Shown: piece by piece, positions 27,343 through 35,921 of the stretch | Layout: every line of letters starts with the position of its first letter | Position numbering within the stretch: the stretch's first letter is position 1 | Assembly (NCBI GenBank): GCA_964454335.1 | Contig: CAYVVT010000015.1 | Coordinates: 8,224-72,223, forward strand | Direction of reading: 5' to 3' | Origin: CAYVVT01 sp964454335 | GTDB taxonomy: Bacteria; Fidelibacterota; UBA8477; JABMPR01 | Length of the DNA: 64,000 nucleotides | Position numbers and translations under genes: made by a program | The notes under the pieces: model-generated | The model's input: the letters and a program-made list of their open reading frames with translations, nothing else | Told to the model about the DNA's origin: nothing | The model's database searches: none

Positions 27343-27876
27343 ATGAAAATCAGAACTGCTCTGATCCTCATCTGTGTCGTTGCACTGTTCACAGCCTGTG
27401 AGCAGACGGCCGATCCCAATACAGATGTATTGATCTATCGCGGTGTGATTGTGTCTGAAGGGACACCGGACTGGGCGATGGACCACAACACCCTGGCCAG
27501 GGTTGATGAGGGAGGCGTCCAGGTCAGTGGTGACATTCCCGAGAATACAGTCTATGGTGCTGAGGGTGAATCCGAGGTGTACGCCGCCGATGGTGGGGAG
27601 GTTCTCACCGAAGGCAAATGGCTGGACAATCCGGATGGATACGCCTACACTGCAGAGATTCTTAAAAAGACGGTCGTTACCTTTGAACAGGCTGCGACAG
27701 TCCTGATTGAAAATCCCCTACAAACCAAATTCCTGGATGAGAACGATAATTGGATCATCGTCACCGGGACAGGGACTTTTCAAACCTCAAAAATTGTGAC
27801 TGGCCCTCTCGGGTCATGCACAATCAGTTCCAATGTTCGCTTCTCAATTGGGGGGGATGGAGGTGAGTGGGGCTGA
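27343..27876 (+). CDS. Lipoprotein of unknown function, 177 aa
   Basis: A 177-residue protein with a lipoprotein signal (MKIRTALILICVVALFTAC) and a polar, beta-rich mature part without Cys except one near the C-terminus (GSCTISSNVRF). I recognise no family. The start at 27343 is fixed by TTGGAGG 4-6 bases upstream; the frame is open to 27271 without a sensible leader. TPR paralogue 2 follows after 21 bases, so the two are probably co-transcribed and this lipoprotein may be a partner or target. Confidence 0.65.
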   Translation: MKIRTALILICVVALFTACEQTADPNTDVLIYRGVIVSEGTPDWAMDHNTLARVDEGGVQVSGDIPENTVYGAEGESEVYAADGGEVLTEGKWLDNPDGYAYTAEILKKTVVTFEQAATVLIENPLQTKFLDENDNWIIVTGTGTFQTSKIVTGPLGSCTISSNVRFSIGGDGGEWG

Positions 27877-27897
27877 TCCCAACCAATTGGTACTTGA

Positions 27898-29472
27898 GTG
27901 AAGAAGAAAGAGGTCAAAATTAATAAACCATCCAGCATCGTGCGTCAGCACGCTGATGACTGGTTCACTTTCCTGAGTCAGAACGCGTTCAGGGATATTG
28001 GCCGGATCCAGGAGATCTATGCCATCCAGGATCCTCACCAGATCGAGAATCAGGGTCTGCGATCACTGGTGCTGGCGGGACACGGCAAGGCCTACTCGCT
28101 GGAAGGTAATCTTGTGGCGGCCAAGACACTGCTGGACGACGCTCTCGAACAGGCGGAGGAATTTGGGGACCTGGATTCACCCAGCAATCCCGATGAGATC
28201 CTGGCCTATGTGAATTATGAAACGGGCCTGTTCTGGTTGAAGGTCAAAGAACAGCGTGAAGCAGTCAAACAATTCCGTCGCGCTGGACGGCTGGCCAGCA
28301 GTGAGAATCTGTCACGGCATGTGGCCTTTCAGCGCATCATGCTCCAGGGCCGCCAGAACAGAAAACCCGATTTTCCACGTATCCAGAGCTTCCTGGAAGA
28401 ATTCCAATCCCTGAAACACTGGATCATGTATGTCATCGGTATGCGGCACACGGCGGTTCTGTATCGTTTGATGCATGAGTATTCCATGGCGGAGGAGATC
28501 TACCAGAAAGCCATGACGGTTGCTGTTGACCAGGATTATACTTTTTTGCTGGAACAATTACGTAATTCACTTGCGTATCTCTACCTGGTGAGTGAACGCG
28601 AAGATGAGGCTGAAAACATCTTCCGGACACTCGCACCACAAACACAAAGCAATTTTTTAAGGTCAGTGGTTCTCGAGAACATGGCGCTGCTCCATCATGG
28701 CCGGATGGATTTCCACCTCGCGGTTGATTTCTGCCGGCGTGCTCTGGAGAACAGCCAGAACTATAGCGTTCTCGCACAAGTTCCGGATGAGTGTCTCTTT
28801 CTGGGAGACATTCATCTGGAGCAGATGGAAGATGCCGACACCGCTGAATACTATTATCACCTGGGTTATCAATCGTCACTTGATCTGGCCCAGCAAGGCT
28901 TCCCACTGAAGGGTGTCCGACTTGAGGCTGTGGAGAAATACTCTCAGTTTCTCCAAGGACAAAGGAGCATACCGAAAACTCCCAAAGCACAACAACCCTT
29001 CAGTGACCTTTCAGGTAAACCGTGGCGGGAGATCGTTAACCTCTTCCAGTATAACTTCCTTGTTTATCATCAGCTTAACGCCGGTGATCGGAAAGAGCTC
29101 CTGGAGCACTTGGGGATGAAGTATACGACCTACTACGCTCAGCGTAATAGACTGGAAGAACTCGGTTTTCGATTCCCGCAGCGGTCTGCTGAACAACAGG
29201 TACCCCTGGATAACCGCCAGTTCCTCCCCAATCTCCAGAACTATATACAGGGACTGACACAGAAGGACTGGAAGAACGCGAATCAGCATTTCGAAGAAGA
29301 GATCATGCGTTTTCTGTTCCAGCGTTTTGGTTACCAGAAGAGTCGCCTGGCCAGGGAGTTGGAAGTCAGTTATCCCACCATCCTGGCGAAAACGAAATCA
29401 TTTACCAGTGTAGCTGACGAAGCGTCGCTTTCCGAAGGAAGATCGAAGCATCAGATAACGGATGGCGAATAG
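27898..29472 (+). CDS. TPR protein with two C-terminal helix-turn-helix segments (paralogue 2)
   Basis: A 524-residue protein matching the minus-strand paralogue throughout: KAYSLEGNLVAAKTLLDDAL near the N-terminus, AEYYYHLGYQSSLDLAQQG in the middle, a first Fis-like helix-turn-helix near 394-426 (LLEHLGMKYTTYYAQRNRLE) and a second near 476-502 (YQKSRLARELEVSYPTILAK). The helix pattern of the second matches the Fis-type tail of the sigma-54 activator at 40938. It has no ATPase or receiver. The start is a GTG at 27898 with no good ribosome site, so translation may depend on the lipoprotein gene 21 bases upstream. A GC-rich hairpin follows. Confidence 0.65.
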   Translation: MKKKEVKINKPSSIVRQHADDWFTFLSQNAFRDIGRIQEIYAIQDPHQIENQGLRSLVLAGHGKAYSLEGNLVAAKTLLDDALEQAEEFGDLDSPSNPDEILAYVNYETGLFWLKVKEQREAVKQFRRAGRLASSENLSRHVAFQRIMLQGRQNRKPDFPRIQSFLEEFQSLKHWIMYVIGMRHTAVLYRLMHEYSMAEEIYQKAMTVAVDQDYTFLLEQLRNSLAYLYLVSEREDEAENIFRTLAPQTQSNFLRSVVLENMALLHHGRMDFHLAVDFCRRALENSQNYSVLAQVPDECLFLGDIHLEQMEDADTAEYYYHLGYQSSLDLAQQGFPLKGVRLEAVEKYSQFLQGQRSIPKTPKAQQPFSDLSGKPWREIVNLFQYNFLVYHQLNAGDRKELLEHLGMKYTTYYAQRNRLEELGFRFPQRSAEQQVPLDNRQFLPNLQNYIQGLTQKDWKNANQHFEEEIMRFLFQRFGYQKSRLARELEVSYPTILAKTKSFTSVADEASLSEGRSKHQITDGE

Positions 29473-29516
29473 AACGCAGTATCAAGCTTTCCTGTACCCC
29501 AAGCTACACCTCCTGA

Positions 29517-29537
29517 AGCCCCGCTCTCCGCGGGGCT
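29517..29537 (+). terminator. Hairpin after TPR paralogue 2
   Basis: An 8-base-pair stem AGCCCCGC/GCGGGGCT with a five-base loop lies 45 bases after the stop codon. It is not followed by a long T run, so it may be a weak terminator or an RNA 3' end. Confidence 0.5.
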
Positions 29538-29826
29538 TACCTGTTTACGCCCTCTTGCATTACTTTGTCTGATCTGTTGTAGGTCGTTATAAACCAGTGA
29601 TTTTTACTCGTCATTTACTAGCATTGATCAGAAATGCCGTTTATCTTAATTTTCATGTGTCCGATGCTGGATCATGCACGTGTCACAAAATACGTTTCGA
29701 TGGTGTTTAACCTGTGGAGTGTAATGGAAGACACCCGTCAACAGAATGAGCACATTTCACGTTTACGTGCAGGTTCCAGCTTCTTCATTGCGGGAATAAG
29801 AGAAAGGTGGAATTACCACGAGCAGT
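29538..29826. other. Intergenic region before the pilus cluster
   Basis: About 290 bases separate the hairpin from the first pilus gene. The plus-strand frame through it (from about 29634) has no ribosome site or family resemblance. The promoter of the long pilus operon should lie here, but I see no box pair good enough to name. Confidence 0.4.
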
Positions 29827-30660
29827 ATGCGCTATTATGAGTTGATCGGCCTGCTGAAGGAGCCGTTCGCAATGACGCCCGATCCGGAGTTCTTCTTCGA
29901 ATCGAAAGCTCATGGTGAGATACTGAACCGTCTTGAGATCACCCTGCGTTTGAACCGTGGCCTGTCAGTCATCATGGGTGGTATCGGCACAGGCAAGACA
30001 ACCCTGTCGCGTCTACTTCTGAGCCGCTTTGTGGACTTCGGCAAGAACTTCCAATTCTACCTCATCATGGATCCCACCTGGGAGAATACCAGGGAATTCC
30101 TGGTATATCTGAAACGTCTGTTCGGCTTACGGGGCAGCAGCCTCTACCAATCTGAGATGCTGAACCAGCTTGAGAATTTCCTAATCGATTCAGCCGTAAA
30201 GCAGAACAAGCAGATCGTCCTCATCATCGATGAAGGACAGAAAATGCGCCGGAAGAAACAGCATCTGCAACTGAGATTCTCGTCGAGACAGCGCCTGAAC
30301 CTGAAAAAGAATCCGAACCTTTACCGGCAGCTGAAAAGAAAGCTGAACCTGAGAAAGAACCTGAACCTCTACCGGAAGCTGAAGAAAAAGCTGAACCTGA
30401 AAAACCGGTACCGACTGCAACTCCCGCCGAAGCACCAGTCGAAACCGAGCCCAGCGCTGAAGACGAAGAGAAAAAAGACCCTACGCCTGAGGAGATCCAG
30501 GCCAAGCTGGGTAAATTGGCCAATCTCAGTTTTAGTTCGAAGAAGAAGACATCTGATTTTGCTGCACCTTCGACAACGGATGCACCAACGAAGAAGGAAG
30601 AACCTGACTCCTCTGCCGCCGAGGACCCAGTTAAACCAGATCTTCCCATCCCGGGTCTGA
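29827..30660 (+). CDS. Truncated ExeA/GspA-like AAA ATPase, out of frame after Walker B
   Basis: The first 139 residues match the N-terminal half of ExeA/GspA ATPases: LLKEPFAMTPDPEFFFESK, Walker A in GGIGTGKTT and Walker B in VLIIDEGQ. From about 30240 the reading frame continues as a Lys/Arg-rich sequence with no family resemblance; that stretch is the shifted reading of the acidic leader that belongs to the next protein. Sensor motifs and the rest of the AAA domain are missing. In intact systems this ATPase helps secretin assembly at the cell wall. Here it is a deletion product, a frameshifted fusion or an assembly error. No strong ribosome site precedes the ATG. Confidence 0.7.
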   Translation: MRYYELIGLLKEPFAMTPDPEFFFESKAHGEILNRLEITLRLNRGLSVIMGGIGTGKTTLSRLLLSRFVDFGKNFQFYLIMDPTWENTREFLVYLKRLFGLRGSSLYQSEMLNQLENFLIDSAVKQNKQIVLIIDEGQKMRRKKQHLQLRFSSRQRLNLKKNPNLYRQLKRKLNLRKNLNLYRKLKKKLNLKNRYRLQLPPKHQSKPSPALKTKRKKTLRLRRSRPSWVNWPISVLVRRRRHLILLHLRQRMHQRRRKNLTPLPPRTQLNQIFPSRV

Positions 30661-33038
30661 AGAAAAAGGAAGCGCCGGCCAGGGAAGAGGTGATACCGGA
30701 GCCGGTTAAGGAAGAACAGGAAGCACCGAAACTTGATTCCCTTATCCCAGGCTTGAAGAAAGAGGAGCCCGTTGAAGCTGAGACCACTCCAGAAGCAGAA
30801 CCGGCTACGGAAGAAGCGGTTGCAGAACCAGAAACACCAAAACCTGATCTTCCCATCCCGGGGCTGAAGAAAGAGGAACCCGCTAAAGCCGAGGCGACTC
30901 CAGAAGCAGAACCGGCTACGGAAGAGCCGGCTGCAGAACCTGAAACACCAAAACCTGATCTTCCCATCCCGGGCCTGAAGAAAGAGGAACCCGCTAAAGC
31001 CGAGGTGACTCCAGAAGCAGAACCGGCACCCGAAACCACACTTGGACCTGATCAGACGGATGTGGTTCCGGAGAAAGACTCGGATGCAAGTGCCGCAGAA
31101 CCTGCAGCCGAGGTCCTGGATCCCCAGGGGCCCGTTCCCGATATGGCCGAAGTAGTGGCTGATGATGAGGAAACAACAGCTGAAGAGGGGGAATCGGAGG
31201 AGGAAGCAGAGGCAGAGCCGGAAGAGCCGGAAGAACCGGAAGAGCCGGAAGAGCCGGTGGATCCCAATGCAGGGATTATTGATCCTGACGCGTTTGCGCT
31301 CGGTACCGACTATCAGGAACCCAACAAGGTTGCGGATATCCTGGCGGATGTCAATAGCTGGCTGAAGGGAAGCAAGCGGAAGATGACGGTTTATTCGACC
31401 TCTACTTCCATCCGATTTGTCAAATTTGTCACTCGTGGCACCAGAATATACATCGAGTCTGCGCTCACCTACTCGCTGCCCATCACCCGTGGGGAGAGTA
31501 CCATCCTGCATCGCGAGGAGCTCCTGAACTACCTCCTTGAGCAGGAGCCCGATAAGAAATACAAGAAAACCGCATTCATCGCAGCCAATTCCACCCCGAT
31601 AGATTCCCAAACGAAGATCTTCACACCTCCGGATGCCAAAGCGAAGGAACTCGATGAATTGCTCACCTGGACAGCCAAGAAGAATCTTCCATTCAATGCC
31701 GAAGATGCCATCTGGGACCACGAGATCATGGTCTCCGAGCAGGGCAAGAAGGTTTCAAAACAATATGTGATCGGCATCGGCAACGGGGAAACGATCGAAC
31801 GCCAGACTGATATGTATACGGGTCAGAAATACAATCTGAGACTCATTACTACACTGCCTTACCTGAACTGGAAGCTGTTCATGCATAACTACCCGGAACG
31901 GTCCCGGGGTTGTATCGGTCTGGTGTACATCGGTGAGACCCAGACCACCATCACCATGGTCAAGTTCGGGCGGCTGCAGTTCACCCGCGAGATGTCTGTG
32001 GGGCTGCAGGATTACAACAATGCTGTTCAACAGCGCATCGTGGTGGGGAACGATTCTTTCGAGATCGATGCAGACGCCGCCCGCAAATATGTCCTGACCT
32101 ATGGGATCCCCTCCAATACTGAAGGCAATATCCTGGATACTGAGATAAGTCTGTATAAGATCAACATCTTCCTGCGACCGGTCATCGAGCGCATGACGGC
32201 GGAGTTCAACCGTTCATTGGATTATTTCAAGAAGCAGGATGCCGAACTGGATTGCCAGGAGTTGTTCTTCACCGGTCCAGGCGCAGCTGTCCCCAATCTG
32301 GTGGAGAATTTTCAGACACAGTTGAATCGACACACATTCTATATGAATCCCATGCGCAGTGGACATTTCATGCTTGATGAAGAGATGAATCTGCCCTCCA
32401 ATGAGATTCCAGCATATGCAATGAACATGGCTCTGGCGCTGGATGAGTGTACCAAGATCAACATCCTTCCTACCCACCGGAAGGAACATTTCGTTTTCAC
32501 CACCTTGAATAAATTCGCCGTCCTCGTAGCCGGTATCCTTCTACCCATTCTACTCTCGACAAGTTTTCTGACCTATCTCGAGACCAAGACCATGGAAGAC
32601 AATGTCAACAGTCTGAATAAACAGTGGTCGAGGCTTTCAGAACAGTCTCAGGAGTATTTCGCCATGCTCGAGGATACCGAGCTGATGGGTAATTACTGGG
32701 ATTTCCTGCGAAACGACAGGATCAATTCTGAGAATCAGTACAAGCTGCTGAAACTGCTCTCCTCTGAAGTACCCGATAACATCAAGATCACCTCACTGAG
32801 CTTCCGACCGACAGCTGATAGCGGAGATGATGGCGACCTCCTGCAGCAGGATTCACATGTCAGCAGCCTTGAGCTGAGTGGATTTGTGAATGCCCATGCC
32901 GGTGTGGCTGACATTCAGCTGACAAACTTCCAGATGCGTCTTGAGGGGCTGAACGTCTTTACCAGCATCGAGCGCGAGAACCGTCCTGCCGCCGGCGTGG
33001 AAAATCAGCTCCTTTTTACACTGACGCTGGGGATCTGA
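30516..33038 (+). CDS. pilM: PilM-PilN fusion protein with long acidic repeat leader
   Basis: The open frame runs from 30234 to 33038, but no ATG or GTG occurs before the acidic repeats end; TTG 30516 gives 840 residues. Residues about 1-250 are Pro/Glu/Lys-rich with repeats of KPDLPIPGLKKEEP. About 270-660 are an actin-like PilM domain (VYIGETQTTITMVKFGRL, ELFFTGPGAAVPNL). A membrane helix follows (FAVLVAGILLPILLSTSFL, about 670), then a coiled coil and a PilN-like domain. PilM and PilN form the inner-membrane platform of type IV pili and are usually two genes. With no proper start, I infer it was once translated as a continuation of the ATPase reading frame. PilO follows after one base. Confidence 0.75.
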   Translation: MANLSFSSKKKTSDFAAPSTTDAPTKKEEPDSSAAEDPVKPDLPIPGLKKKEAPAREEVIPEPVKEEQEAPKLDSLIPGLKKEEPVEAETTPEAEPATEEAVAEPETPKPDLPIPGLKKEEPAKAEATPEAEPATEEPAAEPETPKPDLPIPGLKKEEPAKAEVTPEAEPAPETTLGPDQTDVVPEKDSDASAAEPAAEVLDPQGPVPDMAEVVADDEETTAEEGESEEEAEAEPEEPEEPEEPEEPVDPNAGIIDPDAFALGTDYQEPNKVADILADVNSWLKGSKRKMTVYSTSTSIRFVKFVTRGTRIYIESALTYSLPITRGESTILHREELLNYLLEQEPDKKYKKTAFIAANSTPIDSQTKIFTPPDAKAKELDELLTWTAKKNLPFNAEDAIWDHEIMVSEQGKKVSKQYVIGIGNGETIERQTDMYTGQKYNLRLITTLPYLNWKLFMHNYPERSRGCIGLVYIGETQTTITMVKFGRLQFTREMSVGLQDYNNAVQQRIVVGNDSFEIDADAARKYVLTYGIPSNTEGNILDTEISLYKINIFLRPVIERMTAEFNRSLDYFKKQDAELDCQELFFTGPGAAVPNLVENFQTQLNRHTFYMNPMRSGHFMLDEEMNLPSNEIPAYAMNMALALDECTKINILPTHRKEHFVFTTLNKFAVLVAGILLPILLSTSFLTYLETKTMEDNVNSLNKQWSRLSEQSQEYFAMLEDTELMGNYWDFLRNDRINSENQYKLLKLLSSEVPDNIKITSLSFRPTADSGDDGDLLQQDSHVSSLELSGFVNAHAGVADIQLTNFQMRLEGLNVFTSIERENRPAAGVENQLLFTLTLGI
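30642..31070 (+). repeat. In-frame tandem repeats in the PilM leader
   Basis: Copies of a segment coding for PDLPIPGLKK(E)EPAKAE begin at 30642, 30738, 30849 and 30960. The last three are spaced 111 bases (37 codons) apart, with near-identical DNA between the third and fourth, and the first step is 96 bases. Such repeats can change copy number by recombination. Confidence 0.8.
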
Positions 33039-33039
33039 C

Positions 33040-33606
33040 ATGTCCAAGAATTTCTTTTTCTCTCTTGTTGGATTCCTGGTAGTGGCCACTGCGGCCTGGG
33101 CCTACTTCAATATGGGGATCCTGGGCCGGCAGAAGACCGATCTGGATGCCCAATTGTTGGATCTGAACCAGCGATTTGATGAACTGGCCATGGTTTCTGA
33201 GACCTATGATGAGTTCAAGCTGCGTTTTGATCAGCGGGTGGCAGCATTTGACACCCTCCGCAATATCATTCCGGATAATGAGACCTACACCGAATCCCTC
33301 AACCAGATACGTGCAGCAGCCCAGGAGAATCGCCTGGAGATCATCACCCTGGCTCCCATGCTGAATGACATCTATCCGGCGCTGTATGCCAATCTCACCC
33401 TGATGAAGAACCATGTAGAATGCTACATCGTCCAGATGAAAGTATACGGGGACTTCATGATGCTGGCCAGTTTCCTGGATGACCTCCAGGAGCTTGATAT
33501 GCAGGTGAACCTGGCCAAACTTTCCATGGAATCTGAAATGGAAGAAGGCGGTACCCTCTTCTGTGAAATACAGCTTTTCACTTATATTTACATCGAGGGG
33601 ATATAA
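33040..33606 (+). CDS. pilO: Type IV pilus inner-membrane platform protein PilO
   Basis: A 188-residue protein with the PilO plan: short cytoplasmic start, one membrane helix (FFFSLVGFLVVATAAWAYF), a coiled coil (about 30-75, TDLDAQLLDLNQRFDEL) and a ferredoxin-like periplasmic domain (HVECYIVQMKVYGDFMML). It should pair with the PilN part of the preceding protein. Its ATG comes one base after the PilM-PilN stop, which suggests coupling. Confidence 0.85.
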   Translation: MSKNFFFSLVGFLVVATAAWAYFNMGILGRQKTDLDAQLLDLNQRFDELAMVSETYDEFKLRFDQRVAAFDTLRNIIPDNETYTESLNQIRAAAQENRLEIITLAPMLNDIYPALYANLTLMKNHVECYIVQMKVYGDFMMLASFLDDLQELDMQVNLAKLSMESEMEEGGTLFCEIQLFTYIYIEGI

Positions 33607-33610
33607 AAGG

Positions 33611-34105
33611 GTGAAGAAGCTAGGTATACGACAGATCATCCTCATCGGCGTCCTGCTGGCGCTGATCGTGTATGCGGTTACGGAGACAGGCTTACTGAGT
33701 AAGGTCAGTCCCACTGGCGATGTCGGCAGCATGCTGGGTCTGGGAAGTAGCTCAGAATCTGCTGCAACAAGCGCCATACCTTCTTCCGAGGGCAGGAGGA
33801 CCACACCTATACGCGAGATCAACTGGGCAGCAGGTTGGGATGCAGATCCCTTCTTCTACGCCGAAGCTGAAACCACAGAAGCCGGCAAGGTCGGACTGCT
33901 GAGCGCCATTACCGGTTCAGAGGTCCCGAACATGGAACTTGGCGGGATCTCATGGAAAGGCAACATCGGTATGGCCCTGATCAATGGGAATGTGCTGCAG
34001 GAAGGCGATCGTATTTCAGGATACCAGCTCACCAAGATCGCATTCGACCACGTTATCCTACGCCGCGGGACCAGTATTGTGAGGGTTTCATTACATGATG
34101 AGTAA
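33611..34105 (+). CDS. pilP: PilP/GspC-like pilus lipoprotein-equivalent
   Basis: A 164-residue protein with an N-terminal membrane helix (IILIGVLLALIVYAVTETG), a Ser-rich linker and a C-terminal HR domain (ISWKGNIGMALINGNVLQEGD, then LTKIAFDHVILRRG) like PilP and GspC. That domain links the inner-membrane platform to the secretin. Unlike classical PilP it has no lipobox and is membrane-anchored like GspC. The GTG start at 33611 has GAGGGG ten bases upstream. It overlaps the secretin gene by 11 bases. Confidence 0.8.
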   Translation: MKKLGIRQIILIGVLLALIVYAVTETGLLSKVSPTGDVGSMLGLGSSSESAATSAIPSSEGRRTTPIREINWAAGWDADPFFYAEAETTEAGKVGLLSAITGSEVPNMELGGISWKGNIGMALINGNVLQEGDRISGYQLTKIAFDHVILRRGTSIVRVSLHDE

Positions 34106-35909
34106 ACGAAGAATTACCTGGGTCCTGTGTGGCTTGATTTTGACCGTCGGGTTGCATGCAGCTCCGCGGAATTTCATCAACTGGATCAGCCCGTTCGAGG
34201 CAAACGGTGAAGCCGGGCTGGAGATCTCCATCGATGACCGGGTCAGGTTCGAGGAGATCGTCGAACAGTCACCTCCCAAGTTGACACTGGTATTCCCCAA
34301 AACAGGCTCAGTTCAGGGTACATATACTCAGAACATGTCCGTTCCCCCGATGTTCCGTCTCGAGGTGAACACAAATCCTGAGGACCCGGATGAACTGCGT
34401 CTTGAATTGTATTTCACGGAGATCCCCCAGTATACCACCCAGTGGCTGGGTGATGATCTTCTACTTGTATCCTGGCCTGAAGAGAAGGAATCCATCAAAC
34501 GACCCCCACGCCGGCGCTCCAGACTGGCTAATACAGTCACACTCAATTTCAAGGGAGCAGAGCTGGTTGATATTCTGCGCCTGTTGGCCGTTCAGAGTGA
34601 TCTCAATATCATCGCTGGGGAAGGCATGGAGGGTACGGTCACTGTATCCCTGAAGGAAGTTGACCTTTTTGAAGCTCTGGATGCTATCCTGAAGGTCAAC
34701 GGCTATGACTGGTTCGAACAGGATAACATCATCGTAGTGAAACCCATCGAGGAGGAACTCGATGGTGAAGTGGAGACCAGGGTATACAAGCTCGATTATG
34801 TCGATGCCAGCGGAGTGAGCTCCGCGTTGACGAATGTGCTTAGTAGTAAAGGCCAGATCCAGATATTCAGTCCGGTGATGAAGGGGGGAATGACCGGTGG
34901 CGGCGGTGCTGGTGGTGCCGGTGGTGCCGGTGGTGGTGCTGGTGGTGGCGGTGGTGGGGGCGGCGGTCTAGGGGGCCTTGGTGGTCTAACCGGTGGCGGT
35001 GCCACTGGTGGTGGCGCTGGCGCAGCTGGAGCTGCCGGTGGAGCTGCTGGTGGAGGTGCAGCAGGCGGAGCTGGTGGAGGGGCTACCTCTTTTGATCATC
35101 TGTTGGTCACAGACACCAAGCTGAATTTCGAGAATATCGAACGCGTCATCTTCGAACTGGACAAGAAGATCCCCCAGATCAACATTGCTGTAAAATTTAT
35201 CGAGACAAAACTCACCAACGAGGAACGACTGGGGATCAACTGGGATGCCCGGGCAAACCTGTCCATTCCGCAACAGGCGGCGGAAGGTAGTTCAGGGGAT
35301 TTCCTCACGACCTCGAACAACCAGTTGCAACTGGGGGCCGCCCTGGGCGGCACATTGCGTTTTGCCACGCTTTCCGTACCCCTGTTCTCAGCCGTCATCG
35401 AATTGCTCTCGGCAGACGATGATACCAGACTCATCCAGGAACCCAATGTCACAACCTTTGAGAACACCCTCGCCACGGTGAATGTGGGCTCCACCTATCC
35501 GGTGGTCACCACGACAACCACTGCAGGTAGTTTTGGGCAAACCACCCAGACCAATGTAGAAGACGTGGAGATCAACGTCAACTTGAGCGTCCAGCCACGG
35601 ATCAATGAAGAGCGATTCATCTCCATGACAATCAATGCCCAGGTCCAGGCACTGGTGGGTTTCGCAGGTCCTGATGGGGACCATCCGGTCGTATCGGAGC
35701 GTTCAACCCAGAACCAGGTCATGGTTGAGAACGGTGAAACCCTGCTTATCGGTGGTCTTATCTTTGACAATGTGGTTGAAGGAGAGACTATTACGCCGAT
35801 CCTGGGTCAGATCCCCTTCCTGAAAAGATTTTTTCGCCATACGCGTACCTCAACTGAGCAGCGCGAATTACTGATCTTCATAACTCCAAATATCGTTGAT
35901 ACTCGTTGA
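34095..35909 (+). CDS. pilQ: Secretin PilQ with a Gly-rich insertion
   Basis: A 604-residue outer-membrane secretin with a signal peptide (WVLCGLILTVGLHA). An AMIN-like N-terminal domain (about 25-130) is followed by the STN/N0 domain (LNFKGAELVDILRLLA), an N1 domain and the secretin channel (about 355-604, with TRLIQEPNVTTFEN, VENGETLLIGGLI and IPFLKRFFRH). Residues about 264-332 are an uninterrupted Gly/Ala tract in the N1 loop. It should form the pilus exit pore. It overlaps pilP by 11 bases and sits directly before two PilT-type ATPases. Confidence 0.9.
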   Translation: MMSKRRITWVLCGLILTVGLHAAPRNFINWISPFEANGEAGLEISIDDRVRFEEIVEQSPPKLTLVFPKTGSVQGTYTQNMSVPPMFRLEVNTNPEDPDELRLELYFTEIPQYTTQWLGDDLLLVSWPEEKESIKRPPRRRSRLANTVTLNFKGAELVDILRLLAVQSDLNIIAGEGMEGTVTVSLKEVDLFEALDAILKVNGYDWFEQDNIIVVKPIEEELDGEVETRVYKLDYVDASGVSSALTNVLSSKGQIQIFSPVMKGGMTGGGGAGGAGGAGGGAGGGGGGGGGLGGLGGLTGGGATGGGAGAAGAAGGAAGGGAAGGAGGGATSFDHLLVTDTKLNFENIERVIFELDKKIPQINIAVKFIETKLTNEERLGINWDARANLSIPQQAAEGSSGDFLTTSNNQLQLGAALGGTLRFATLSVPLFSAVIELLSADDDTRLIQEPNVTTFENTLATVNVGSTYPVVTTTTTAGSFGQTTQTNVEDVEINVNLSVQPRINEERFISMTINAQVQALVGFAGPDGDHPVVSERSTQNQVMVENGETLLIGGLIFDNVVEGETITPILGQIPFLKRFFRHTRTSTEQRELLIFITPNIVDTR

Positions 35910-35921
35910 AGGTGATCTGAG

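Noticed and set aside
29634..29840. Plus-strand frame of 68 codons before the ATPase gene
   Set aside because: No ribosome site, no family resemblance, overlaps the ATPase start.
30234..30260. Programmed -1 frameshift joining the ATPase and PilM-PilN
   Set aside because: The AAAA run gives a poor slip site (Lys codon AAA would re-pair with GAA) and the ATPase domain would still be truncated; a mutation or assembly cause is simpler.
30369..31721. Long minus-strand open frame opposite PilM leader
   Set aside because: It is the antisense of the acidic repeat region; its Phe/Arg/Cys-rich translation is typical of an antisense artefact.
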